64,000 bases of DNA from Chloroflexota bacterium (GTDB lineage: Bacteria > Chloroflexota > Anaerolineae > Anaerolineales > E44-bin32), in contig JADFRQ010000003.1 of assembly GCA_022561215.1 (NCBI GenBank), positions 19,823-83,822 on the forward strand, read 5' to 3'. The position numbers and the translations under genes are program-made. Below the pieces are notes generated by a model. The model was not told the DNA's origin. It searched no databases and worked only from the letters and a program-made list of their open reading frames with translations. Shown here in pieces: positions 36,826 through 46,144 of this stretch (the first letter of the stretch is position 1; each line of letters opens with the position of its first letter).

Positions 36826-36996
36826 TCAGGAGCCGCTGAAGAAAACGCCCATGGCCTCGCAAGGACCCAGTGGACCGGGCGTACTATCGCTTTTGCAGCC
36901 CACACTGAGCACTTCGTTGAGCGCCAACTCGATCGTAAGCAGCTTTGGCTTTATATAGGCTCGTTTGGCTTCATTATCCTTCTTTTTTGTATCCAT
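36826..36996 (-). CDS. Candidate RiPP precursor peptide (56 residues)
   Basis: ATG 36996 has GAGGT about 6 bases upstream and lies 12 bases after the radical SAM gene; it stops at TGA 36826, before the kinase-like gene. The N-terminal leader is Lys-rich (MDTKKKDNEAKRAYIKPKLL), continuing TIELALNEVLSVGC, a Y-x-x-P-x-L-x-x-x-E-L-x-x-E-V-L pattern that typical PqqD-recognised leaders show. The C-terminal core is short and rich in Gly, Pro, Ser, Cys (CKSDSTPGPLGPC, then MGVFFSGS), with Cys34 and Cys46 as possible crosslink sites. Position, spacing and composition make it the likely substrate of the adjacent enzymes. It is overlapped by a spurious extension of the kinase frame and would be missed by most annotation. 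Confidence 0.7.
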   Translation of the reverse strand: MDTKKKDNEAKRAYIKPKLLTIELALNEVLSVGCKSDSTPGPLGPCEAMGVFFSGS

Positions 36997-37008
36997 AAGC
37001 ACCTCAGA

Positions 37009-38118
37009 TTACTGGATCACCGCGAGTTCTTCAAGCTGCAACAGCTCAATTGCTTGCGCTCGAAGATGACCCGTGGAACATACATATTCGGATTTTATGT
37101 ATTCCTCGCCGTTTTCAAGATCAGAAAACGCAGGACAGGAACCGCACACGCTTCGATTGGAGCATGAATTGCACCCAAAAGAGGCGGGGGCTTTCACTTC
37201 GCGAATAAGTGCAATCTCATTCTCCCAACCGGTACTAAAATCACCGTCCGCAAGATCGAATTGGTAGCGTTCGGTCATAATACAGGCTTGCAACTTACCG
37301 TAGGGAGTGACGTGAAAATTAGTTAAGCCAGCACCACATTGGTAAAGATTATCATTCATCACCAAAGATTCTGATCTGTTTTTCAATTCTATCCATTGTT
37401 CGCGGCGCGCGGGGCTCGATAAATCGGCGGCGACCGCTTCTTCGGGCGTGACTCGATATTGCAGAGGCGTCTTATCGCCAGCCAATGTCGGGAAAATTCC
37501 AGCATCGAAGCGGAAATTGACGCCATACTTATCGGCAAAACCCTCAATCTCATCCAATTCTGCTTTGTTCTGCTGCATGAGCACGGTTTTCAGCGAGAAA
37601 TTAATATTGTTATCGTACAGCCTTTGAATGCCTGCAATGCAACGGTTATAAGATCCTTTGACATCGGTGATGCGTTCGTAGGTTTCCTCCCTCGCACCAT
37701 ACAGGCTGACCTCAACATTGCTGGGGGGAAGCTCCTTAAATAGGCGAATGATGCGATTGGTGACCAGAGTTCCGTTGGTGAACACGGTAACCAATAAGCC
37801 CTTCTCTTTGGCATACCTGTAAATCTCGGGAAAATCTTTCCGCAGAATGGGATCTCCACCCGTGATCAAGAGATACAGGCAGCCGGCGGCGACAACATCG
37901 TCGATCAGCGTCTTCACTTCTTGGGTTCCGATTTCCTGGTCCTTATTGCGATGGTATTCTTCCTGAGGGCCCAGGTAGCAGTGCACGCAGCGCAAATTGC
38001 AGCGCTTGGTTAGTTCGATGGTTCCTGAAATGGGCACGCGCTGCTGGCGAACCTTGCGTCCAAGTTCCTGCATGAAAAGTTGTGCCGACTCCATAATGTC
38101 GGTTTCTGCATATTCCAT
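37009..38118 (-). CDS. Radical SAM/SPASM peptide maturase
   Basis: 369 residues, GGAGGT 9 bases upstream. Radical-SAM cluster Cys40, Cys44, Cys47 (CNLRCVHC), ITGGDPILR SAM motif, and a SPASM domain with CGAGLTNFHVTPYGKLQAC, then CNSCSNRSVCGSCPAF and a final YVC for auxiliary clusters. Such enzymes make C-C, thioether or epimerised residues in ribosomal peptides. The PqqD-like gene is 5 bases upstream and the candidate precursor 12 bases downstream, so a dedicated maturase is likely. Confidence 0.9.
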   Translation of the reverse strand: MEYAETDIMESAQLFMQELGRKVRQQRVPISGTIELTKRCNLRCVHCYLGPQEEYHRNKDQEIGTQEVKTLIDDVVAAGCLYLLITGGDPILRKDFPEIYRYAKEKGLLVTVFTNGTLVTNRIIRLFKELPPSNVEVSLYGAREETYERITDVKGSYNRCIAGIQRLYDNNINFSLKTVLMQQNKAELDEIEGFADKYGVNFRFDAGIFPTLAGDKTPLQYRVTPEEAVAADLSSPARREQWIELKNRSESLVMNDNLYQCGAGLTNFHVTPYGKLQACIMTERYQFDLADGDFSTGWENEIALIREVKAPASFGCNSCSNRSVCGSCPAFSDLENGEEYIKSEYVCSTGHLRAQAIELLQLEELAVIQ

Positions 38119-38123
38119 AAAAA

Positions 38124-38447
38124 TTAGACCTCCACGACCAATTCTGCTGCGATCAACTCTTCTAGAAGTTCAACCAGATCGCTATCAGCTTCATTTTTCG
38201 AGACCTCGAAATCCTCGAAAATTGCGGCAGCAATTTGATCTATTACCGTATCCCCATCCAATTTTTCCCAAACATAATCCGCCACAGGGTTGAGAGCGAA
38301 AATACGCCGCATATCTGCCAGGTGACCCTTGATCGGAACCAAGAGGGTTTCACCAACGATCGCACGTGAGACAATATGCTCATTGCGCTTGTAGCGCTTC
38401 GCCCAAAAATCAGGCTGAGAATCCAGGGTTTTTGAATTCTCACCCAT
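38124..38447 (-). CDS. PqqD-like RiPP recognition element protein
   Basis: 107 residues. Winged-helix PqqD pattern: NEHIVSRAIVGETLLVPIKG, then FALNPVADYVWEKLDG and a helix with IDQIAAAIFEDFEV, ending in a Leu/Glu-rich helix LVELLEELIAAELV. PqqD proteins bind the leader of a precursor and deliver it to a radical SAM or cyclase. Here the gene starts the operon and is followed immediately (5 bases) by the radical SAM gene. Confidence 0.88.
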   Translation of the reverse strand: MGENSKTLDSQPDFWAKRYKRNEHIVSRAIVGETLLVPIKGHLADMRRIFALNPVADYVWEKLDGDTVIDQIAAAIFEDFEVSKNEADSDLVELLEELIAAELVVEV

Positions 38448-38536
38448 CTTTAAAGACCACGAATGCTAACATATTCCATAATTTTGCGCTATTTCATTCA
38501 TATTTATATAGTATGTTCATTTAATTCTTACTGCGC

Positions 38537-41500
38537 CTATTGCCCCACAAGATTTATCCTGAGCGCCGGATCCCCCAGCAGGGTGAACATCTCCAAGATC
38601 GAGAAAGTATTGCTCGATGATGCCGCGTACGTTTCGAGCGCATTCAGGATTGCATCGCCCAGGAGAACATCGCCACTCTGGAGAACTGACTGGAAGAATT
38701 GGTCGCCCAAGATTTTCGCATCGCGGTTGAGCGACAAACCGGTGGGTGCCCAGACCGCCACCGCCCCGCCCCCTGCTTTCGTCACCAAGGCTTCTCCCAG
38801 TGATGTAAACCCAGGCAACTCATGGCGGCCAATGTTGCAGGTCAGGGCCGTAACCACAGGTAATTTTGAACCATTGCTGAGCGAGGCCACATCTGCCGTT
38901 GTCAGCAAACCTTCCTGGGCCAAGCGATCCACACCACCATGCCCGATGAAATTAAGCAGCGCGGCGCCATCATTGATCGTATCCAGGAGCGCCTGGCGTG
39001 CCTCCCCAATCGATTGCTGGGAAAGATAAATCTTCTCCACTGTGTAACCCGGATCAAAGAGCCCGGCGAGATCATCGCTGTCGGCGGGGAAATTCCCTCC
39101 CGCATCAGGATCATCCGCCAACAGAACCACTTCATTGCGCCAATCCCCTGTTGAGCTCTCATAGGCGATAATTTTAGCGATCACCTGTGCCAGTTGGTCA
39201 GGCGAAACAACAGGCAGCCGCCCAATCGCTATTTCCGTCAGACCATCACTACCGACGACATCCCCAAAGAGATTGTCTGCAGCAAAGATTCCATACGGGG
39301 TGCCCACAAGCAAAGTGGGCACGATGTTTTCACCATAGCCAAGGTAATCCTTAAAGTCGATCGTCGCCGATCCTGCGAGGAGCACATAAGCCGGTGCACT
39401 GGACCAATTCTGGTAGGCATACGTTAGAAACTCGTGCACTGCTTCAGGTTCGGCAATGCCATGATTGAACTCGTCGTAGATGTCCTGCAGATCGACAACC
39501 AGCGCGTTGTGGCCCAGCCCTTGACGATAATCGGCCAGCGTTTGTGCCACGTCCATAAATGTATTGGGCGTAATGATGAGGTAGTCGGCAACATTGGCTG
39601 TGCTTCTCAGATCAGAACCGCTGTCGGAAGTGATCACTGCATCGCCGTCTGCACTATCAAGCGTGATGGCTAAGTAGCGCTTACTCGATCCCTCAGGTTC
39701 AAAGCTCACGCTGTGGCTGCCACCTGAAGAGGTGATCGTTGTCGCCTCCACAATTTCTGGAGTGCCTGGATTTGTCACATCAAAAACCATGATTTTATTG
39801 CTTGAAAATCCATCAATTGTCATTATCGGCTGATCGAGCCCCGAGGCGTAGAGAGCGTCGTCGACTGCAATGGCATAGCGGTTATAAGCAAGGTCAAAAG
39901 AGTCGATAAAGAAGAGGCTTTTCGGCACGCCTGCATCGAGCACGCCCTTAACCTCAATCGTGTTTGCGCCTTCGTTGAGCAATCCCTGATCAAAACCGAA
40001 AAGGGCATTATGTGCGCTGGTGCCGTTCCAGCTCGTCTCCCCGATCAGGGTCCCATTCAGGTACACAAGCGCATGGTGATCGGGGTTTGCGCTCGAATCA
40101 GAAGCGCCTTGCAGGCGGATAGCGAGGCTAGACGAGCCACTTGCCGCGACCCCCAGGGCATCGAATGTGAAATTTTTCGACCCCAAACTGGGGTGGGCGG
40201 CAAGCACATAATCCCAGAACCAGAAATCGAGCGCCGCGTCTTTCAGCACCCCGTTCGCGGGCACCTTGTTGTCCTCGATATGCAGCGCATCGCTGAAGGT
40301 CGTTTCTGCACTCAATGCAGTCGGCCCTTCCCCTGCAATCGTTTTCATCCATGTACCCTGGCCATCGGAGATCCAGAAGACATTCTCGTTGGTGAACCTG
40401 GAATCTATCTGCGGGGCAAAGAAGTAGATGCCGTTGTTGTTACCTTCGGGCAGATAGGCAATTTGCTCTCCCTGGTTGGTGACTTGCAAACGCTGGTCTT
40501 TGATGAGTTCTTTTGCCTGCCACTTTTGAATACTCATTGCAATGGCAATGTCACCTACATCCAGGTGATAGAGGCCTTCATCGTTAAGAAATACCTTGGC
40601 CGTGTTTGTAATAACGGGCGTTTGCAGCAACCCGGGTTTGAAGAAGGGGATAAAGATCTTGTATTGGCCGAGAACAGCCGGCTCAACTAGTGATTCCTTT
40701 TCAGGTTCTCGCAATGTTGGGACGCTAACGCGCAGACTTTCGTGCGCACTGCTCATAAACGAAGAGGCCATTGGCGCATGGATTGCATTCGAAGCGCCGT
40801 GTGCAGTTACCGTGAACGGGCCATAGGTACGTTCGCCACCACTGGTTTCAACTTCCACCAGTTTATAGACGTATTGCTTGCCCGGTGAGGCGCCGATATC
40901 CACGTATTGGTACGTGCCGCCTTGCGCAACCGTGATCAGGCCCGGCAGCATTTGGTTGTTTAGTTTGACAAAACGTCCTGCAATCGGATCCTCGCGATAG
41001 ACATAAAACCCGAGCGTGCCCAGCTCGGCGCTGGTCGTCCACTGCACGACAACTTTGCCGGATTGGGCGAAGGTATTGAAGGAAGAGAGAAAAACGCGTG
41101 TGGGCGTCGGGTCAAATCCAAAATCAGCGTGAACGACATTGCCGGCCATGGCCACCGGGTAAGGCGTGACCTGACTGTTGTTATCGGTATCAGGGATACC
41201 ATCGGTATGCAGCTGCCCATCCAGCTCGCCGTTGTCATCCGTGACAACGACGAAGTAATCGCCGGCGAGCAATCCGAAGAAGTTGTAGGCGCCTCCTCCG
41301 GTGGTTAGGGCCGTTCCCAGGAGCGGCTCGGTTGGATCTAATGTTTGGTCGCCATTCGTGTCTTCGTAAAGTGCGAGGGTGACATTATCGACACCCGGTT
41401 CGCTGCCATCGACATCCCCATCCGCATTGGTGTCGTGCCAGACCAGGTTGCCGATGCTATACGCGGTACAGGCACCCGCTCCTCCACAAAGGATGCCAAA

Positions 41501-43765
41501 ATCAGCATCCTGATAGCTCTGGTTGCCGGTGAGCGTGATGGTTCCATGGGGATTGGAACCGGTTGACGAGAGAACATACCCAGATGGGATTGTGATGGTG
41601 ACATCGTAGTCCCCAGAATCAAGGTCGGTGAACATGTAGGTGCCGTCGGCGGCGGTGGTGGTTGTAGCACTGGCGTCCCCACTCAGGGTGACCGTGACAC
41701 CGCTGACACCAATTTCCCCTGCGTCTTGGACATCATTGTCATTCCAATCGTAAAAAACGGTATCCCCAATCGAGCCTGGAAGGTTGTAGCCGAAATCCAC
41801 ATACAGCGCATCAGGGGAGCCGGTGGTCAGGTTAACCGGCGCAGGGTCGTTGTATCGGTTTATCGTCGGTTCGCCCGGGTCATCGCCCCAATAGGTGGTG
41901 ATCGAATACCCATCGAGCACACTATTGCTATCAGTGACGGTGACCATGTAAAACTCATCGAGAACAAGTCCCGAAAAGAGATAGGCACCGCTGGCATTCG
42001 TGATTGCTGTGGCGATGGAAGGCTCGCCAGGATCGAGTTCGCCGTCCTCGTTGGTGTCAAGATGCAGCGCCAGAGTCACGCCTACTGCGCCGGGCTCGCC
42101 TGTATCATCTTCGTCGTTGTCGAGATCAAACCAGACGAGATCTCCAATGGTACCCAACCCCGATTTGAAATAACCAAAATCAGCCAATACGTATATCTGA
42201 TCGGTAATAAGGCTTATCACACCTGTCGGATTTTGCTGACTCTCGGTCCCAACCGTCAACGTATAGCCCTCCAGCGGCTGCCCAGCGGTAAAGTTGCTTG
42301 CCGCTATCTGAATTTGATGATTACCGGCACTAAGACCGGCGAACATGTACCAGCCGGCAGAATCGGTGGTCGTGGTTGTCCCGGTTGGCGTTCCGCTTCC
42401 ATCAAGCAGTTCCACGAGAACGCCGCTTATCCCCGGTTCGCCCATGTCTTGAAGGCCGTCTTCACTGGCGTCCGACCAGACATAATCGCCGATTGCAGCG
42501 CCGGAGGGGGCATACCCAAAATCGGCCGCGCGGTAGTGCTCGCCGTCGTCGAGATCGATGTAATACGCGACGGTATAAATTGCTCCATCACGCTGGATGC
42601 AATCCGAACCACAGACATTGTTCTCATAAGAAGTATGATAATCACCTATGGTGGTAATAAGCGTGCTGACAAAGCCAGAGGGAAGCGTGCTCGCGTCCAC
42701 CTGGACGAGGTAGTACATGTTGCTGAGCATCTCAAACAGATACTCGCCATTGGCGTCGGTGACCTGGCTCTCGATGATGCGCCCATCGCGCGGGTCAATG
42801 AGGTTAACCGTAACCCCTTGCAGCCCAGGTTCACCACTATCCTGTACCTCATCACGGTTGATATCCAACCAGACACGATCGCCGATGGAATTCTCCGCTA
42901 AGAAGAGATCCGTCGCACAATTCTTTTTCTGTTGGCATTCTTTAGTGGGCGAGTTGTGGTGGTTGCCGATGACGACACCGAAGCCAAAGGTTGCGAAGGC
43001 AGCTTTATCAACTTTGATTTCCCAGCCGTTGTACCATTGCCAATCATTACATCCTGCATCCGTGGTCACATAGCTCCCTGAAACTAAGGGGGAGTCCTCC
43101 AGAAGATCGGCAGTAGTCCCACATGTGCAGGTACCGGAAGTACAGTACCCCGTGGAGTTAAGGTTGTATTCCATGGGGCTTGAGATTTCAAAATAGACCT
43201 GATTAGATGTCGGCCCGTCGAGCCATACTCCATCGTCTCCAGTAAAACCTAGATTCCCATAACCAGAAGGGGTACCAGATTCAACCGATAGTTGATCGAC
43301 TTGAAAGTGCGCCACGATGTTGCCATCACCATCTTTAAAGGTGAATTCGCCCTGATCGCTCTCCCAGATGTCTTCAAAGCTCCGAAAGCCGCTTGGTCTT
43401 GATTCCCAGTGGGTTGAGTTAGCGCCGTAGGAATTGTCGTTGGAATAAAACATGTCCTGGTGGTAGAAGATATAGATAAAATTGGCATCTTCGAGCACAT
43501 ACATGTAGGCCGTGGAAAAATTATCCAAACCCGTTGGGGTGTGGGTGGTCGTGTTGCTATAGCGCGTAATCGTGCCGTAATCGATATAGACTTGATCCAA
43601 CTTGCCGTCGAGCGTGGGGGCCGTCCATGCAAATGATGTCGCTACACCAATAATCAGCAAAGTGGCAACCGCGAGGAGAACAGCTGCAAATAATCGGAGT
43701 TCCTTTTTCCTTACTCGCAATATCCCGCCATTTACCTTGATTGCCTTTGGAGCAAAGCCTCGCAT
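38537..43765 (-). CDS. Giant cell-surface protein: SdrD-B repeats and C25 peptidase-like domain
   Basis: 1742 residues with one N-terminal membrane helix (about 25-47). Residues about 48-285 are a beta-rich domain opening TAPTLDGKLDQVY. Five SdrD-B/CNA-B-like repeats follow, starting near 291, 426, 546, 667 and 772, each of the form IGDxVWxDxNxDGxxDxGEPGxxGV with Asp-rich Ca-type loops. After about 880 there is an Fn3-like and linking region, then a C-terminal domain with FIGHGG (His1609) and LTCNIG (Cys1643), the His-Cys dyad of C25 (gingipain-type) cysteine peptidases. GGAGAAG precedes the ATG. It is encoded on the same strand just upstream of the RiPP operon. Confidence 0.85.
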   Translation of the reverse strand: MRGFAPKAIKVNGGILRVRKKELRLFAAVLLAVATLLIIGVATSFAWTAPTLDGKLDQVYIDYGTITRYSNTTTHTPTGLDNFSTAYMYVLEDANFIYIFYHQDMFYSNDNSYGANSTHWESRPSGFRSFEDIWESDQGEFTFKDGDGNIVAHFQVDQLSVESGTPSGYGNLGFTGDDGVWLDGPTSNQVYFEISSPMEYNLNSTGYCTSGTCTCGTTADLLEDSPLVSGSYVTTDAGCNDWQWYNGWEIKVDKAAFATFGFGVVIGNHHNSPTKECQQKKNCATDLFLAENSIGDRVWLDINRDEVQDSGEPGLQGVTVNLIDPRDGRIIESQVTDANGEYLFEMLSNMYYLVQVDASTLPSGFVSTLITTIGDYHTSYENNVCGSDCIQRDGAIYTVAYYIDLDDGEHYRAADFGYAPSGAAIGDYVWSDASEDGLQDMGEPGISGVLVELLDGSGTPTGTTTTTDSAGWYMFAGLSAGNHQIQIAASNFTAGQPLEGYTLTVGTESQQNPTGVISLITDQIYVLADFGYFKSGLGTIGDLVWFDLDNDEDDTGEPGAVGVTLALHLDTNEDGELDPGEPSIATAITNASGAYLFSGLVLDEFYMVTVTDSNSVLDGYSITTYWGDDPGEPTINRYNDPAPVNLTTGSPDALYVDFGYNLPGSIGDTVFYDWNDNDVQDAGEIGVSGVTVTLSGDASATTTTAADGTYMFTDLDSGDYDVTITIPSGYVLSSTGSNPHGTITLTGNQSYQDADFGILCGGAGACTAYSIGNLVWHDTNADGDVDGSEPGVDNVTLALYEDTNGDQTLDPTEPLLGTALTTGGGAYNFFGLLAGDYFVVVTDDNGELDGQLHTDGIPDTDNNSQVTPYPVAMAGNVVHADFGFDPTPTRVFLSSFNTFAQSGKVVVQWTTSAELGTLGFYVYREDPIAGRFVKLNNQMLPGLITVAQGGTYQYVDIGASPGKQYVYKLVEVETSGGERTYGPFTVTAHGASNAIHAPMASSFMSSAHESLRVSVPTLREPEKESLVEPAVLGQYKIFIPFFKPGLLQTPVITNTAKVFLNDEGLYHLDVGDIAIAMSIQKWQAKELIKDQRLQVTNQGEQIAYLPEGNNNGIYFFAPQIDSRFTNENVFWISDGQGTWMKTIAGEGPTALSAETTFSDALHIEDNKVPANGVLKDAALDFWFWDYVLAAHPSLGSKNFTFDALGVAASGSSSLAIRLQGASDSSANPDHHALVYLNGTLIGETSWNGTSAHNALFGFDQGLLNEGANTIEVKGVLDAGVPKSLFFIDSFDLAYNRYAIAVDDALYASGLDQPIMTIDGFSSNKIMVFDVTNPGTPEIVEATTITSSGGSHSVSFEPEGSSKRYLAITLDSADGDAVITSDSGSDLRSTANVADYLIITPNTFMDVAQTLADYRQGLGHNALVVDLQDIYDEFNHGIAEPEAVHEFLTYAYQNWSSAPAYVLLAGSATIDFKDYLGYGENIVPTLLVGTPYGIFAADNLFGDVVGSDGLTEIAIGRLPVVSPDQLAQVIAKIIAYESSTGDWRNEVVLLADDPDAGGNFPADSDDLAGLFDPGYTVEKIYLSQQSIGEARQALLDTINDGAALLNFIGHGGVDRLAQEGLLTTADVASLSNGSKLPVVTALTCNIGRHELPGFTSLGEALVTKAGGGAVAVWAPTGLSLNRDAKILGDQFFQSVLQSGDVLLGDAILNALETYAASSSNTFSILEMFTLLGDPALRINLVGQ

Positions 43766-44483
43766 GGCATCTTCTCCTACGTGATCACAATTGATGGGAT
43801 TGATCGTTCAATGTTCGTGATAATATTTCAGCTCAGACATTCCCGGTAGTAACGTAAACTAATGAATCTATCCACAGGCAAAAAATAATCCATCCTGCGA
43901 TGGGGTTATTCTAAAAACCAATCTGCACTAATTTAAATTCGAAATGCGGCAGATGGTCAAAAGTCGGATTATCTCCCAATATCAATTCTGACGCAACCCA
44001 CCCAATTCCGATCTTTTTACTCTTTTTTCAACGCGCAAGAATAGGAAGAACTGGCCGGTTTACGTATTTCAGCTCAGTACGAAGCTAGAATAAAATCGCA
44101 TTTGTATCGCTACCCTATGGCCCATCATAATTAAAATCCAACAAAAATACTACAGATTGTTAGGTTTCTGCAAGGCGCTTATTGAGGGGAATTTTCGTTC
44201 TATTGTTAATGCGCACCGAATGTTCTGATCTATGCCAGATAACCGACCATCCAACCGACGATTTCAATGGAGTGTGGCAGCCGTAGGTTTCCCTCTCTTT
44301 GACCGTCTCCCCTAAGAGGTGCGATCATGAGCCCCCATAGAATCTTACGGGCGGTTCAAGCTAACCGAAGGCTAGCCTAGCGCCCAAGGTGCAACGTACT
44401 TGAAAAGTGCAATGCACCTAAATCAGCCTCTCAACAATCGTTAAAACGAAATAGAACTTGGCCTGGTTTGTCGGTCTAGGATT
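43766..44483. other. Long intergenic region, no gene seen
   Basis: About 720 bases of A/T-rich sequence without a supported ORF. It includes many short repeats of no clear family. I considered a structured RNA around 44215-44400 but found no consistent stem set. Confidence 0.4.
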
Positions 44484-44942
44484 TTACGAGGAGGTGCTCT
44501 GTAGAAACATCGACTTGCGATGATCGACCATGATGCAGCGGTTCTGAACCACCTTAATTCCTGCGCTCGCCAGTTCTTCCGCTGCTTCGTCGTTGCGGAT
44601 TCCAAGCTGAAACCAAACCGCTTTCGGCGCCGAAGCGATGATATCAGGCAGGTGTGGTGGAATATCTGCCGCGCGGCGAAAGACATCCACCATGTCGATT
44701 TCACCCGGGATATCCACCAGTTTTCGATAGACTTTCTCCCCAAGAATCATCGTCACTTCTGGCTCGTAAACCGGAACTGGGATCACTTCCACACCCGCAT
44801 CGGCCATGTATTTGGGCACGTAATACGCAGGCCTAAATTGAACCATTTCACTGCGAATACCTAATACGGCAAGCCGGCGAACCGAGCCCGCGAGCTCAAG
44901 AATATCTTTTTCTTTGACAATAAGGTTTTCGCGCCAATCCAT
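44484..44942 (-). CDS. CoA-binding (succinyl-CoA-synthetase-like) domain protein
   Basis: 152 residues with GAGGGAAG before the ATG. Rossmann-like CoA-binding domain: VRRLAVLGIRSEMVQFRPAY, then VEVIPVPVYEPEV, IPGEIDMVDVF, AVWFQLGIRNDEAAEELASAG and NRCIMVDH, the conserved order of the single-domain COG1832 family. These bind CoA but have no known reaction. Stands alone on the minus strand. Confidence 0.85.
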   Translation of the reverse strand: MDWRENLIVKEKDILELAGSVRRLAVLGIRSEMVQFRPAYYVPKYMADAGVEVIPVPVYEPEVTMILGEKVYRKLVDIPGEIDMVDVFRRAADIPPHLPDIIASAPKAVWFQLGIRNDEAAEELASAGIKVVQNRCIMVDHRKSMFLQSTSS

Positions 44943-45100
44943 CTTCCCTCATTTCTTACGTAATAGCATCCATGGTGTGGCTTGGTGCCATCCCGTGGAA
45001 AGCATAGATTTTTTCTGAGCATACGTTCGTAATTGAGATTACGCAGACCAAATTCGTAACGAATCTTTTTCAACTAGTTCTTGTTTAAATGGTAACTCTA

Positions 45101-45163
45101 TCGTTCCCACGCTCCTGCGTGGGCGGTCTCTATTTTCGTTCCCACGCGGGAGCGTGGGAACGA
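45101..45163. repeat. Palindromic intergenic repeat (TTCCCACGC/GCGTGGGAA type)
   Basis: CGTTCCCACGCTC on the left and its complement on the right (GAGCGTGGGAACG), with an inner second pair TGCGTGGG and CCCACGC, folding into a double hairpin. The element is flanked by the 9-base direct repeat ATGGTAACT (45088-45096 and 45168-45176), as a target-site duplication would be. This type of palindrome is widespread between bacterial genes. Confidence 0.6.
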
Positions 45164-45295
45164 GTGGATGGTAACTAAAAGATCCTGTTAGAGTCATTGC
45201 CGGCATTCATCCGCCATAGGCTGCACCGTCCGCGGTCAAGCTTCCTGTTTTCCTTTCGCATTCGTTTGCACGTACACCTATTGTGCCCCCCTGAA

Positions 45296-45880
45296 TCACT
45301 TTATTGTATAACGCAGGATGACCTTGCTTTTTGATGGCCGCGCCACTTCCACGAATCCGGCCTTCTCGAATGCCGATGGCAACCCCATAAAACTCGATAC
45401 TGGCGGCATGCGAACACCCTCTTTTGGCACCGTAGGGTAGGCTTCGACTATCTTTCCTCCCTGATCGCGCACATATTCAATCGCCCCACGAATAAGGGCC
45501 GCCAACATCCCGCCCTTGCGATATTCCTTACCCACATAAAAGCAAACGATAGACCAGACTGGTGTGTCGTCGAGCCGTTTTAGGACCGGTGAGCGATTAA
45601 GCGAACCATAGTGCTCGCGCGGTGCAACCGAGCACCAGGCCGCGGGAACTCCATCTTGATAGGCCAGGATCCCGGGAACCATTCCTGAATCAACAATCTC
45701 CTTCATCGCCTTGCGATTACCTGCCCAATGGCGCTCTTCGAATTCGCTGCGTTTCGAACGCCACCACATGCACCAACATCCGGCATAGGCGCCGTTGGGC
45801 CCAAAGAGCTGTTCAAAATCGCTCCAACGTTCCTTGGTCACGGGATGAAATGTTAAGAGCGGTTGTTCGGCCAACATCAT
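45296..45880 (-). CDS. GNAT-family N-acetyltransferase
   Basis: 194 residues from ATG 45880 (GAGAG about 5 bases upstream); an upstream TTG is rejected. GNAT fold with the acetyl-CoA motif YVGKEYRKGGMLAALIRGAI (R-x-x-G-x-(G/A) form is KGGML here), preceded by SIVCFYV and followed by KIVEAYPTVP. The N-terminal Trp/Cys-rich part (GCWCMWWRSKRSEFE) is a feature of one bacterial GNAT subfamily. Acetyl acceptor unknown; cytosolic. Confidence 0.85.
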   Translation of the reverse strand: MMLAEQPLLTFHPVTKERWSDFEQLFGPNGAYAGCWCMWWRSKRSEFEERHWAGNRKAMKEIVDSGMVPGILAYQDGVPAAWCSVAPREHYGSLNRSPVLKRLDDTPVWSIVCFYVGKEYRKGGMLAALIRGAIEYVRDQGGKIVEAYPTVPKEGVRMPPVSSFMGLPSAFEKAGFVEVARPSKSKVILRYTIK

Positions 45881-46144
45881 TTTTTCTCTCGCTTTCCAAT
45901 CCCACAATCATAAATTAGTTGCAAAAAAACCCGAATAAGTCCTATTATTCGACCAAAATGGAAACCAAAATGTACGGCACATACCATATCCGGCGCTTGG
46001 CGGATCGCAGTTGGTTCTTGATTGTATAACGAAATTTCAATGGTTGCGCGCAGCTCACATCTTGCCTCGCCTGGGCGCCGCTTCAACAAGCCGTATACAC
46101 AAGCACATGATCTGCCTCCCGCATCCAGCCATTAAGGAGCTGCA

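Noticed and set aside
41726..42901. 391-codon plus-strand ORF inside the C25 gene
   Set aside because: Antisense shadow of the SdrD-B repeats; no motif of its own.
44215..44400. Possible structured RNA or riboswitch
   Set aside because: No consistent paired stems, no conserved core, and no gene directly downstream in the right orientation.
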